DNA of 49,651 nucleotides from Pseudomonas sp. (GTDB taxonomy: Bacteria > Pseudomonadota > Gammaproteobacteria > Pseudomonadales > Pseudomonadaceae): positions 1-49,651 of the forward strand of contig JAUYKV010000058.1 in the NCBI GenBank assembly GCA_030699825.1. The letters are read 5' to 3'. The translations under genes were made by a program, and so were the position numbers. Below are positions 1-7,464 of the stretch, one piece after another; the first letter of the stretch is position 1; each line of letters begins with the position of its first letter. The notes below the pieces were generated by a model. It saw only the letters and a program-made list of their open reading frames with translations. It did no database searches and was not told the DNA's origin.

Positions 1-1516
1 GCTTGGCGACCACGAACAGCTTGATCGCTTCGCCCGACTTCTCGTCCGGGATGCCGATGGCCGCGCACTGCAGCACGCCCGGCAGGGTCGCCAGCACGTC
101 TTCCAGCTCGTTGGGGTAGACGTTGAAGCCGGACACCAGAATCATGTCCTTCTTGCGGTCGACGATACGCATGTAACCGTCTTCCTGGATCACCGCGATG
201 TCGCCGGTCTTCAGCCAGCCATCGGCGTCGAGGATTTCGTCGGTGGCGTCCTGGCGTTGCCAATAGCCCTTCATCACCTGCGGGCCCTTGACGCACAACT
301 CGCCGATCGCGCCGAGCGGCAACTCGTTACCCTCGTCGTCGATGACCTTGCACTGGGTCGAGGGCACCGGGATGCCGATGGTGCCCAACTGGATGTTCTG
401 AACCGGGTTGACCGAGGCCACCGGGCTGGTTTCGGTCATGCCGAAGCCTTCGCAAATGGGGCTGCCGGTGATCTGGGTCCAGCGCTCGGCAGTGGCCAAT
501 TGCAGGGCCATGCCGCCGGACAGGGTGATTTTCAGCGACGAGAAGTCGAGCTTCTGGAAATCTTCGTTATGGCACAGGGCAACGAACAGCGTATTGAGGC
601 CGACGAAACCGCTGAACTTGTAGCGAGCCAGGTCCTTGACCATGCCCGGCAGGTCGCGCGGGTTGGTGATCAGCACGTTGTGGTTGCCGATCAGCATCAT
701 GGCCATGCAATGAAAGGTGAACGCATAGATGTGATAGAGCGGCAGCGGCGCAATCACGATTTCGCTGCCTTCATTCATGTTCGATGCCATCATCGCCCGG
801 GCCTGCAGCATGTTCGCCACCAGATTGCGGTGGGTCAGCATCGCGCCCTTGGCCACCCCGGTGGTGCCTCCGGTGTACTGCAGCACGGCGATCTCGCTGC
901 TGGCAGGGTTGACGTCCCTGACCGGCTTGCCGCGGCCTTTGCTCAGGGCGTCGGTGAACTTGACGGCGTGCGGCAGGTTGTAGGCCGGCACCATCTTCTT
1001 CACGTACTTGACCAGGCTGTTGACCAGCAGACGCTTGAGCGGCGGCAACATGTCGCCGACTTCAGTGATGATGACCGTCTTGATCCCGGTCTGGGGCAGC
1101 ACTTGCTCGGCCAGGTGAGCCATGTTGGCCAGGCTGACCAGGGCCTTGGCGCCGGAGTCGTTGAATTGGTGCTGCAGTTCCCGCGCGGTGTACAACGGGT
1201 TGGTGTTGACCACCACCAGCCCGGCGCGCAGGGCGCCAAATACGGCGACCGGGTATTGCAGGACGTTGGGCAGTTGCACGGCGATGCGGTCGCCGGGCTG
1301 CAGGTCGGTGTGCTGTTGCAGGTAGGCGGCGAAAGCACCGGACAGCTCATACAGCTCGCCGTAGGTGATGGTCTTGCCGAGGTTGCTGAAGGCCGGCTTG
1401 TCGGCGAAACGCTGGCAGGACTGTTTCAGTACCGCCTGGATATTCGGGTACTGGTCGGGATCGATTTCGGCAGCAATCCCAACGGGATACTTGTCCTTCC
1501 AAAAGTTTTCGTTCAA
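1..1516 (-). CDS. fadD1: Long-chain fatty acid-CoA ligase FadD1, 3' end outside window
   Basis: Activates long-chain fatty acids to acyl-CoA with ATP and CoA, the entry step of beta-oxidation at the inner membrane. About 505 codons are visible and roughly 57 C-terminal residues lie beyond position 1. The translation contains the AMP-binding signature QYTGGTTGVAKG, a GMTETSPV motif, GWLKTGDIA, and RKKDMILVSGFNVYPNE. I place the start at a TTG (1514-1516) because AGGAG lies 9 nt upstream and the N-terminus (NENFWKDKYPVGI) fits the family; no in-frame ATG is better placed. It lies downstream of the closely related fadD2 on the same strand, but a 513-bp gap with its own promoter-like sequence separates them. 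Family and paralogue assignment are firm; the TTG start is inferred. Confidence 0.93.
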   Translation of the reverse strand, partial: MNENFWKDKYPVGIAAEIDPDQYPNIQAVLKQSCQRFADKPAFSNLGKTITYGELYELSGAFAAYLQQHTDLQPGDRIAVQLPNVLQYPVAVFGALRAGLVVVNTNPLYTARELQHQFNDSGAKALVSLANMAHLAEQVLPQTGIKTVIITEVGDMLPPLKRLLVNSLVKYVKKMVPAYNLPHAVKFTDALSKGRGKPVRDVNPASSEIAVLQYTGGTTGVAKGAMLTHRNLVANMLQARAMMASNMNEGSEIVIAPLPLYHIYAFTFHCMAMMLIGNHNVLITNPRDLPGMVKDLARYKFSGFVGLNTLFVALCHNEDFQKLDFSSLKITLSGGMALQLATAERWTQITGSPICEGFGMTETSPVASVNPVQNIQLGTIGIPVPSTQCKVIDDEGNELPLGAIGELCVKGPQVMKGYWQRQDATDEILDADGWLKTGDIAVIQEDGYMRIVDRKKDMILVSGFNVYPNELEDVLATLPGVLQCAAIGIPDEKSGEAIKLFVVAK

Positions 1517-1669
1517 GGAAGCCCACTCCTAAGCAACAGCTGATCTTCACCGCGCGGAGGCGGTTGTTTATTGTGTGTTTGCCCACTTTTCGGCGTGAAA
1601 AACGGCCAAAAAGCGGGCCGAGAGTAGCAGCTTTGCCCGGGAGCGCCTAGCACCAAACACTGCCTACCT

Positions 1670-1698
1670 AGTATCAAGAGTGACTAAATATTTAACAA
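1670..1698 (-). promoter_or_regulatory. Putative sigma-70 promoter of fadD1
   Basis: On the minus strand TTGTTA (1693-1698) and GATACT (1670-1675) are separated by 17 bp and match the -35 and -10 consensus at 4 of 6 bases each. The start would fall near 1663, giving a leader of about 147 nt. This would let fadD1 be expressed independently of fadD2. It rests on sequence match only. Confidence 0.35.
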
Positions 1699-1902
1699 TG
1701 GTCATTTTTAGAGCGCATTAACTGAGCCTTCCGAGCGCCTACCGGACAAGGCGTGCGGCATCTGGGCCGCAGCGCCGATCCAAGTGCAGACCCAGGTTTA
1801 TAAGTCATTTTATTGCCGATCACCTGACTGTAGCCAGGCGGCGCGCCGTACCCCGCGCGACGTCGCCAGCTGTGTGCCCAGACTGGAGCCTGGGCACAAG
1901 CA

Positions 1903-1924
1903 TCGCGGCCAAGGCCCCTCCTAC
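1903..1924. repeat. Single arm of 22-bp REP-like repeat (GGAGGGG family)
   Basis: The reverse complement begins GTAGGAGGGGCCTTGGCC and ends CGCGA. The same 22 bases occur at 10912-10933, with a diverged inverted partner at 10958-10979. This matches a short intergenic repeat common in Pseudomonas. Only one arm is present here. Confidence 0.6.
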
Positions 1925-1941
1925 AGTAGGTGTGCTGCCCT

Positions 1942-2011
1942 GTAGTCCGGATGAAATCCGGGGGGTTCGGTGAAGTAGCTGGAGATCGGCCCCGGATTGC
2001 ATCCGGACTAC
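1942..2011. repeat. Inverted pair of REP-like repeats (CCGGATTGCATCCGG family)
   Basis: The left arm (1942-1963, starting GTAGTCCGGAT) and the right arm (1990-2011, ending ATCCGGACTAC) are inverted copies, each with its own small palindrome around CCGGAT..ATCCGG. Related copies lie at 25311-25365 and 31383-31459. All three lie between genes just past a stop codon, as expected for REP/BIME elements. This one immediately follows fadD2. Confidence 0.7.
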
Positions 2012-2029
2012 GGCACTGCCTGCCCCGGT

Positions 2030-3718
2030 CTAGGCGATATCGCGCAACTCGCGACGAAGGATCTTGCCCACCGGGGTCATCGGCAGGGAGTCGCGGAAGA
2101 CGATGTGCTTGGGCACCTTGTAGCCGGTGAAGTTTTCCTTGCAGTAGGCCTTGAGCGCCTCGGCACTGAGGCTGCCATCACGGGCGACGACGAACAACTT
2201 GACCGCCTCGCCGGACTTCTCGTCGGGTACGCCGATGGCCGCGCAACTGGCGACTTGCGGATGGCCCATGACCACGTCCTCGATTTCGTTGGGGTACACG
2301 TTGAAGCCGGAGACGATGATCATGTCCTTCTTGCGGTCGACGATACGCACGAAGCCGTCCGGGTCGATCACCGCGATATCGCCGGTCTTGAACCAGCCCT
2401 CGGCGTCCAGCACCTCGTTGGTGGCTTCGTCGCGCTGCCAGTAGCCCTTCATCACCTGCGGGCCCTTGATGCACAGCTCGCCGCGCTCGCCCAGATCCAG
2501 CGTGTTGCCATCGTCATCGATGACCTTGAACGCCGTACCCGGCACCGGAATGCCCACGGTACCCAGGCGCGCCTGGTCGCCGTAGGGATTGGTGCTGGCC
2601 ACCGGAGCGGTCTCGGTGAGGCCGTAGCCCTCCACTACCGGGCAGCCGGTGATGGCCTGCCAGCGTTCGGCGGTGGCCTTGACCAGGGCGGTGCCGCCGG
2701 AGTTGGTGACCTTGAGCCTGGAGAAATCCAGGTTGTTGAATTCGGGATGATCCATCAGCGCGACGAACAGGGTGTTGAGCCCCAGCAGCGCGGAGAACTG
2801 CCACTTGCCCAGCTCCTTGATAAAACCCGAAATATCCCTCGGATTAGTGATCAGCACGTTGTGGTTGCCGTTGACCATCATGCACATGCAGTTCGCGGTG
2901 AAGGCATAGATATGGTAGAGCGGCAGTGGCGCAATCATGATTTCCTGGCCCTGCTTCATCAGCGGACTGCCATCCTCACCCAGCTGTGACAGGCAGGCAT
3001 CGACCTGGAGCATATTGGCCACCAGATTACCGTGGGTCAGCATCGCGCCCTTGGCCACACCCGTGGTGCCGCCGGTGTACTGCAACACGGCGATATCGTC
3101 GTGGCCGACCTTGACCGGTTTGATCCCATGGCCATGACCCTGTTTGAGCACCGCCTTGAACGACAGCGCCTGGGGCAGGTGATAGTCAGGCACCAGCTTC
3201 TTGACCTTTTTCGCCACCGTATTGACCAGCCAGCCCTTGAGGCTCGGCTGCAGGTCGCCCAGCCTGGCTTCGATCAGGTAGTCGATCTCGCTATCCGGCA
3301 GCACGTCCTGCACCAGCTTGCCGAACATGTTCAGGTAGACCAGGGCGCGTACCCCGGCGTCCTTGAACTGGTGGCGCATCTCGCGGGCGGTGTACAGCGG
3401 GTTGGTGTTGACCACGATCAGCCCGGCGCGCATGGCGCCGAACACGGCAATCGGGTATTGCAGGACGTTGGGCATCTGCACGGCGATACGCTCGCCAGGC
3501 TGCAGGTCGGTGTGCTTCTGCAGATAGGCGGCAAAGGCCGCTGACAGACGATCCAGCTCGGCGTAGGTCAGGGTCACGCCCATATTGCTGAAAGCCGGCC
3601 GGTCGGCGAATTTCTTGCACGAACGCTCGAACACCTCGATCACCGACTTGTAGGCACCCAGGTCGATATCGTTGGGCACGCCGGCCGGACGTTTGTCGCT
3701 CCAGAAATCAGGCTGCAT
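2030..3718 (-). CDS. fadD2: Long-chain fatty acid-CoA ligase FadD2
   Basis: Complete 562-residue acyl-CoA synthetase that forms acyl-AMP and then acyl-CoA. The AMP-binding signature YTGGTTGVAKG lies near residues 214-224, followed by YGLTETAP, GWFKTGDIAVID and RKKDMIIVSGFNVYPNE. The C-terminal adenylation lysine lies in PVGKILRREL (about K552). Its length equals the usual FadD size. It is a tandem paralogue of the gene at 1-1516, the arrangement known for P. aeruginosa fadD2-fadD1. It diverges from the hydrolase gene at 3945 across a 226-bp gap. The pair is expected to split substrates by chain length, which cannot be read from the sequence. Confidence 0.95.
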   Translation of the reverse strand: MQPDFWSDKRPAGVPNDIDLGAYKSVIEVFERSCKKFADRPAFSNMGVTLTYAELDRLSAAFAAYLQKHTDLQPGERIAVQMPNVLQYPIAVFGAMRAGLIVVNTNPLYTAREMRHQFKDAGVRALVYLNMFGKLVQDVLPDSEIDYLIEARLGDLQPSLKGWLVNTVAKKVKKLVPDYHLPQALSFKAVLKQGHGHGIKPVKVGHDDIAVLQYTGGTTGVAKGAMLTHGNLVANMLQVDACLSQLGEDGSPLMKQGQEIMIAPLPLYHIYAFTANCMCMMVNGNHNVLITNPRDISGFIKELGKWQFSALLGLNTLFVALMDHPEFNNLDFSRLKVTNSGGTALVKATAERWQAITGCPVVEGYGLTETAPVASTNPYGDQARLGTVGIPVPGTAFKVIDDDGNTLDLGERGELCIKGPQVMKGYWQRDEATNEVLDAEGWFKTGDIAVIDPDGFVRIVDRKKDMIIVSGFNVYPNEIEDVVMGHPQVASCAAIGVPDEKSGEAVKLFVVARDGSLSAEALKAYCKENFTGYKVPKHIVFRDSLPMTPVGKILRRELRDIA

Positions 3719-3944
3719 TATTTTTATCCTCTTGCCCTGGAAGTATCTGCCCGGCTGAGCTCACCGTGGCATAAGGCGCTACGGCGGCCGCCAGGGGGTG
3801 AGCGGACGTTAGCAGTTCCGGTCCGTAGCGCAAATACTTGCGGGGCGTCATTGACAGCGTGAATCTTCTATCACGCCATTCGGCTGGGAAAAGTCTGCAC
3901 GCAAGCTCTACAATGCCGCACTCTCGCAGGCCGAAGGATTCGCC

Positions 3945-4907
3945 ATGCAGCACAACGCTTTCTGGCTCAATAGCAGCGACGCCGCACCGCTCTATGTGAA
4001 CCGCTGGTTCGCCACACAGCCGCCGAAAGCAGTGCTGATGGTGGCCCATGGCATGGCCGAACACAGTGGACGCTATGCGCGCCTGGGCGCCGCCCTGGTC
4101 GCCGCGGGCTTCGAACTCTATGCCCACGACCAGCGCGGCCACGGCAGGACGGCCGAGCACGGTCGCCTCGGCCACTATGCCGACGCCAACGGCTGGAACC
4201 TGGTGGTGGGCGATCTGGCCTGCCTCAACCACCATATTCGCCAGCAGCACCCGCAGGCGCCGATCTTCCTGCTGGGCCACAGCATGGGCAGCTACATCGG
4301 CCAGGCCTACCTGATGCAACACAGCTGCAGCCTGCAGGGCGCAATCCTGTCCGGCTCCAACTACCAGCCGCTGGCGCTGTACCATGCGGCCAGGCTGGTT
4401 GCCCGCTTCGAGCGCTGGCGCCAGGGGCCGACCGGGCAAAGTGCCCTGATCGAGCTGATTTCCTTCGGCTCGTTCAACAAGGCCTTCAAGCCCAACCGCA
4501 CCCGCTTCGACTGGCTGAGCCGCGACCCTGGCGCGGTGGATGCCTACATCAATGACCCGCTCTGCGGTTTGCGTTGCAGCAACCAGCTATGGCTCGACCT
4601 GCTCGGCGGCCTGCTGCAGATCACCCCGCCGCGCAACCTGGCGCAGATCGACTGCAAACTGCCGTTGCTGGTGATCGGCGGCGCCCGCGACCCGGTCAGC
4701 GACGGCAAGCGTCTGGCTGACCTGACCAATGCCCTGCGCGCGGCCGGCCACACCCAGGTGCAACTTAAGATTTATCCGGATGCTCGCCACGAGCTGCTCA
4801 ATGAGAGTAACCGCGACGAAGTCACCGCAGACTTGATCGACTGGCTGGAACAGGCCCTGAGCCATCCCCGCCAGCTTCACCCACAGCCCCAGGAGACACA
4901 CCCATGA
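3945..4907 (+). CDS. Alpha/beta hydrolase, monoacylglycerol lipase / lysophospholipase type
   Basis: A 320-residue serine hydrolase with an HGMAEHSGRY oxyanion-hole segment near residue 35. The nucleophile elbow is GHSMG (Ser113), an acid is likely at Asp249 (GGARDPV) and the catalytic His is His282 (YPDARHEL). This layout matches the serine aminopeptidase/MGL (hydrolase_4) family. No signal peptide is seen, so it should be cytoplasmic. A TACAAT box at 3909-3914 may be its -10. The stop overlaps the start of phaJ1 (ATGA), so the two are co-translated, and they diverge from fadD2. This suggests release of fatty acids or acyl esters feeding CoA activation. The true substrate is unknown. Confidence 0.88.
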   Translation: MQHNAFWLNSSDAAPLYVNRWFATQPPKAVLMVAHGMAEHSGRYARLGAALVAAGFELYAHDQRGHGRTAEHGRLGHYADANGWNLVVGDLACLNHHIRQQHPQAPIFLLGHSMGSYIGQAYLMQHSCSLQGAILSGSNYQPLALYHAARLVARFERWRQGPTGQSALIELISFGSFNKAFKPNRTRFDWLSRDPGAVDAYINDPLCGLRCSNQLWLDLLGGLLQITPPRNLAQIDCKLPLLVIGGARDPVSDGKRLADLTNALRAAGHTQVQLKIYPDARHELLNESNRDEVTADLIDWLEQALSHPRQLHPQPQETHP

Positions 4908-5374
4908 GTCAAAGCCGCAACACGCCTTACGACGTTCTCGAAGTAGGCCAGACCGCCAGCTACAGCAAGACCGTCGAAGAGCGAGACATCCAGCTGTTCG
5001 CCGCCGTCTCCGGCGACCGCAACCCGGTGCACCTGGATGCCGAATACGCCGCCACCACCATGTTCAAGCAACGCATCGCCCACGGCATGTTCAGCGGCGC
5101 CTTGATCAGCGCAGCAGTGGCCTGCGAACTGCCCGGCCCTGGCACCATCTACCTGGGCCAGCAAATGCGCTTCACCGCGCCGGTAAAGCTCGGCGACACC
5201 CTCACCGTACGCCTGGAAATCCTCGAGAAGCTGCCGAAATTCCGCGTGCGCGTCGCCACTCGGGTGTTTAACCAGAATGACGAGCTGGTGGTCGACGGCG
5301 AGGCAGAAATCCTCGCCCCGCGTAAACAACAGACCGTGGAACTGGCCGAACTGCCGCCCATTACCATCGGTTGA
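4904..5374 (+). CDS. phaJ1: (R)-specific enoyl-CoA hydratase PhaJ1 (MaoC family)
   Basis: Hydrates trans-2-enoyl-CoA to (R)-3-hydroxyacyl-CoA and so links beta-oxidation to polyhydroxyalkanoate synthesis. The 156-residue hot-dog-fold protein shows the R-hydratase motif with Asp38 and His43 (SGDRNPVHLD), followed by RIAHGM. Its length and the C-terminal VELAELPP match P. aeruginosa PhaJ1 (PA3302) as I recall it. It is co-translated with the upstream hydrolase by a 4-nt overlap and lies close to fadD2/fadD1, a lipid-to-PHA gene group. No PHA synthase lies in the window. Confidence 0.9.
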   Translation: MSQSRNTPYDVLEVGQTASYSKTVEERDIQLFAAVSGDRNPVHLDAEYAATTMFKQRIAHGMFSGALISAAVACELPGPGTIYLGQQMRFTAPVKLGDTLTVRLEILEKLPKFRVRVATRVFNQNDELVVDGEAEILAPRKQQTVELAELPPITIG

Positions 5375-5542
5375 GGTTTAGTGCGAAGGTAGTCCACCTC
5401 CGCAGATACCAGGCTGGATGTTGTGGTGGTCTGCAGCGGATCGCCGCCCGACCCAGCCTACGCCCACCCGCCCATACTGCCCTGGCCGCCTGCAGGCACA
5501 ACCCTGCTTCGAGCCGCCCCCACTGTCTCACTGGAGAATTCC

Positions 5543-6049
5543 ATGTCCCTGTCCATGTACCAGGCATCCGTGCCGGTGTTTATCCGCCAACTCGGCAACC
5601 TTTCGACCATCCTCGGCCTCGCCGCCAGCGATGCCGAGAGCCGCAAGATCGACCCCAGCGTATTGCTCAATGCCCGCCTGGCCCCCGACATGTTCCCGCT
5701 GAGCCGTCAGGTACAGGTCGCCTGCGACGGCGCCTCGGCCGGTACTGCATTACTGGCCGGTACCGATGCCCCCAGCTTCGCCGATGACGAAACCAGCTTC
5801 GCCGAGCTGCAGGCGCGCATCGCTCAGGTCCAGGCCTTCCTGCAAGGCATCGGCGCGGCGCAGCTAGACGGCAGCGGGGAGCGCACCGTGACCCTCTCGC
5901 GCCGCGGCAAGGACACCCACTTCCAGGGCCAGGCCTTCCTGCTCGATCACGTGCTGCCGAACTTCTATTTCCACGTCACCACCGCCTACTCCATTCTGCG
6001 CCACAACGGTGTGGCCATCGGCAAGCGTGACTTCCTCGGCACCCGCTGA
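5543..6049 (+). CDS. DUF1993 family protein
   Basis: A 168-residue protein starting at ATG 5543 with GGAG 7 nt upstream; the reading frame is open further upstream but only this start has a ribosome site. The sequence (SMYQASVPVFIRQLGNLSTIL near the start, FYFHVTTAYSILRHNGV near the end) fits the DUF1993 family, helical DinB-like proteins of unknown role. No signal peptide is present. It follows phaJ1 after 168 bp, so shared transcription is possible but not shown. I cannot assign a function. Confidence 0.85.
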   Translation: MSLSMYQASVPVFIRQLGNLSTILGLAASDAESRKIDPSVLLNARLAPDMFPLSRQVQVACDGASAGTALLAGTDAPSFADDETSFAELQARIAQVQAFLQGIGAAQLDGSGERTVTLSRRGKDTHFQGQAFLLDHVLPNFYFHVTTAYSILRHNGVAIGKRDFLGTR

Positions 6050-6126
6050 GCACTGGCAAGCCGTGGGCTGAAGCGGAACGTCGCCCGATCCACACGGCGC
6101 ACCGACGGTGCTTGATTCGCGCGCAT

Positions 6127-6150
6127 AAAAAAGGGCGACCTAAGTCGCCC
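6127..6150 (-). terminator. Intrinsic terminator of phrS/ccoM
   Basis: On the minus strand a 7-bp stem GGGCGAC/GTCGCCC with a 4-nt loop is followed at once by six T residues (6127-6132 in plus-strand A). It lies 34 nt downstream of the ccoM stop and sets the 3' end of the small RNA. Confidence 0.88.
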
Positions 6151-6184
6151 AAATTGCCTTGCGTGCCCGTGGTTCTGGAAAGAC

Positions 6185-6301
6185 TCAGGGCGCCTTGCGC
6201 TTGTGTGAGTCTTTCCAGATGAAATAACCAACGCCGGCGAAGAAGGCGACCATCAAACCGACGGTGCCGATTCCGGCAAGAACTACAACATCGATAAACA
6301 T
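6185..6301 (-). CDS. ccoM: cbb3-type cytochrome c oxidase small subunit CcoM
   Basis: A 38-residue reading frame too short for routine ORF calling. It has an excellent ribosome site (AGGAGG, 6307-6312, 5 nt before ATG). The product is one membrane helix (about residues 4-28, VVVLAGIGTVGLMVAFFAG) followed by YFIWKDSHKRK. This pattern matches CcoM, the single-helix subunit found in the P. stutzeri cbb3 oxidase and thought to stabilise the complex. It lies inside the phrS transcript, so ANR should induce both RNA and peptide at low oxygen, when cbb3 oxidase is needed. The ccoNOP genes are not in the window. Family recognition is from memory of a short sequence, but context supports it. Confidence 0.85.
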   Translation of the reverse strand: MFIDVVVLAGIGTVGLMVAFFAGVGYFIWKDSHKRKAP

Positions 6302-6348
6302 GGTTGCCTCCTGCGGTAGCCCTATTGGGCCGTTGGGGATGGCTGCAC

Positions 6349-6354
6349 GTTATC
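6349..6354 (-). promoter_or_regulatory. -10 element of phrS
   Basis: GATAAC on the minus strand, centred about 29 bp from the centre of the ANR box. That spacing puts the ANR box near -40, the class II activator position for FNR/ANR. It implies initiation near 6340. Confidence 0.55.
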
Positions 6355-6373
6355 AGGGCTGCGGGGCAGTTCA

Positions 6374-6387
6374 TTGATCCAAATCAA
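6374..6387 (-). promoter_or_regulatory. ANR (FNR-type) box of phrS/ccoM
   Basis: TTGATCCAAATCAA is a perfect match to the TTGAT-N4-ATCAA consensus. Its centre is about 41 bp before the inferred phrS start, the normal activating position for oxygen-sensing ANR (and for Dnr). This is the strongest regulatory site in the window. Confidence 0.88.
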
Positions 6388-6423
6388 GGGCACGCAGAGA
6401 CCAGCTGCGCAGGGCAGCAGAGA

Positions 6424-6437
6424 CTGATCCAGATCAA
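6424..6437 (-). promoter_or_regulatory. Second, upstream ANR-like box
   Basis: CTGATCCAGATCAA matches TTGAT-N4-ATCAA at 9 of 10 fixed positions. It lies exactly 50 bp, about five helical turns, upstream of the perfect box and on the same face of the DNA. It could bind a second ANR or Dnr dimer and modulate phrS. Confidence 0.55.
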
Positions 6438-6655
6438 CGAATAGCCTCCCGAACGGGGCGAATGAACCGGCGCCGTATAAGGCGACATCGCCTTTATCGA
6501 TTGCGCGAAGCGTTTGTGAAACGGCGCTCGCCTGTCGCGACCGTCTCCGGCCGGCAGTGCACCCGGGTTGATCGGCGCGGCACACAAGCTGGCGGGTTGT
6601 CGCTGCGCCCTCGCGACGGTGCTCGATAGCTGCACAAACGCTGAGCCAGGCCTGG

Positions 6656-6817
6656 CTAACGTTTCTTCGACTTGTCCTTGCCGCTTTTCTTGCCCTTGGG
6701 CAGGGGTAGCGCCTGCTCGAATGCCTGACGCATCTCGTCGAGCTTCTTGTCGTGCAGGTCGTGGATGCGCTTGCCGCGCTCGGCGCTGAAGTCGATCAGC
6801 TTGTCGTCGTTGCTCAT
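6656..6817 (-). CDS. Small lysine-rich hypothetical protein (53 aa)
   Basis: A short reading frame translationally coupled to alkB: its ATG (6815-6817) overlaps the alkB stop in an ATGA. The product is highly charged, with an N-terminal part rich in Asp, Lys and Arg (FSAERGKRIHDLHDKKLDEM) and a basic tail (KGKKSGKDKSKKR). There is no membrane segment or signal peptide. A nucleic-acid-binding role would fit the tail and the repair-gene neighbour, but that is inference. I do not recognise a named family. Confidence 0.7.
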   Translation of the reverse strand: MSNDDKLIDFSAERGKRIHDLHDKKLDEMRQAFEQALPLPKGKKSGKDKSKKR

Positions 6818-7416
6818 GATGGCGACCGGATTAAACGAAACGTCAGATTAAGGCGTGGCGCGCATGGGCTGCGCGTCTTCGCCACTTGGTGCTGCCAATA
6901 ATGCTGGGTTGGCCCTCCCATGACCAGCAGCGAACCGTGATTGAGCGCCAGGGAGTGCTCGATGCGGCTCTGCCCCTTGCGCCGCAAATCGAAGCGCCGA
7001 GTGCCTCCCAGGTTGAGCGAGGCTATCAGCGGATTGGCACCCAGTTCGGCCTCGTCGTCGCTGTGCCAGCCCATGGAGTCCTGGCCGTCGCGGTAATAGT
7101 TGAGCAAGACGCCGTTGAGCGGCTGCTTCAGCGTCGCCACCAGCCGGGCGCGAATCTCCGCGAGCAGGGGCGTCCAGGGCAGCGGTTGATGGGTCAGGCC
7201 GGAGTAACGGTAGCTGGCCTCGGCATCGCCGTACCAGGCGACCAGCCGCGGCACCGGGTGCTGGCGACCGTAAAGCCGCACCTGTGGCTGCTGCCAGGGC
7301 GTCTGCTCGAGCAGCAGCGCGAGCCAGCGATCCGCCGTCGCCTGCTCCAGCCAATGCGGCTTGAAGTCCAGCTCGGCGTTGGCCAGGTGCAACTCGGTAT
7401 CGGCGAATAGATTCAC
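6814..7416 (-). CDS. alkB: AlkB-type 2-oxoglutarate/Fe(II) dioxygenase, nucleic acid repair
   Basis: A 200-residue oxidative demethylase expected to remove alkyl lesions such as 1-methyladenine and 3-methylcytosine from DNA or RNA. The jelly-roll motifs are clear: NYYRDG near residue 106, then Fe ligands His118 and Asp120 (GWHSDDE), and His176 (HYWQHQV). The 2-oxoglutarate-binding pair is Arg188 and Arg194 in PRLNLTFR. The spacing resembles the ALKBH2 branch more than E. coli AlkB. The best start is GTG (7414-7416), with only a weak ribosome site. It overlaps the downstream 53-codon gene and follows the 98-codon gene by 48 bp, suggesting a three-gene unit. Confidence 0.92.
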   Translation of the reverse strand: MNLFADTELHLANAELDFKPHWLEQATADRWLALLLEQTPWQQPQVRLYGRQHPVPRLVAWYGDAEASYRYSGLTHQPLPWTPLLAEIRARLVATLKQPLNGVLLNYYRDGQDSMGWHSDDEAELGANPLIASLNLGGTRRFDLRRKGQSRIEHSLALNHGSLLVMGGPTQHYWQHQVAKTRSPCAPRLNLTFRLIRSPS

Positions 7417-7464
7417 GGGCGACTCAGCAGTGCTGCGGCGAAACAGGGGGATATTGTGCGTGAC

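Larger units (their letters stand above)
1517..2029. other. fadD1-fadD2 intergenic region, 513 bp
   Basis: No gene is supported here. The stretch holds a minus-strand promoter-like sequence for fadD1 (1670-1698), a GC-rich 8-bp hairpin (GTGCCCAG, 8-nt loop, CTGGGCAC, 1874-1897), one arm of a 22-bp repeat family (1903-1924) and an inverted pair of another REP-like repeat (1942-2011). The AT-rich core at about 1670-1715 contrasts with the GC-rich surroundings and is the likely control region of fadD1. Confidence 0.6.
6127..6340 (-). ncRNA. phrS: PhrS small RNA (dual-function, carries ccoM)
   Basis: Inferred transcript of about 214 nt on the minus strand. It is bounded by a -10-like GATAAC (6349-6354), 41 bp below a perfect ANR box (6374-6387), and by a strong intrinsic terminator ending near 6127. 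P. aeruginosa PhrS is about 213 nt, ANR-dependent, lies next to PA3306 (here alkB) and contains a 37-codon reading frame; all four properties are met here. In P. aeruginosa PhrS base-pairs with the pqsR leader. Whether that target exists in this species is unknown. The 5' end is estimated to within a few bases. Confidence 0.82.
6341..6655. other. Control region of phrS and 3' flank of the alkB group
   Basis: This 315-bp stretch holds no supported gene. It contains the phrS -10 (6349-6354) and two ANR-like boxes (6374-6387 and 6424-6437). The remainder, about 6440-6655, is GC-rich with no clear structure or terminator for the minus-strand gene that ends at 6656. Confidence 0.55.

Noticed and set aside
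257..1543. 428-codon plus-strand frame opposite fadD1
   Set aside because: It is the antisense frame of fadD1. Its composition is His/Gln/Asp/Val-rich, there is no ribosome site, and a very similar shadow appears opposite fadD2 because the two genes are paralogues.
3851..3856. Perfect TTGACA as a -35 for the hydrolase gene
   Set aside because: No acceptable -10 occurs 16-18 bp downstream. The better TACAAT at 3909-3914 is too far away to pair with it.
6133..6150. Terminator for a plus-strand transcript from the DUF1993 gene
   Set aside because: The T tract is only on the minus strand, where it fits phrS. On the plus strand the stem is followed by AAATTGCC.
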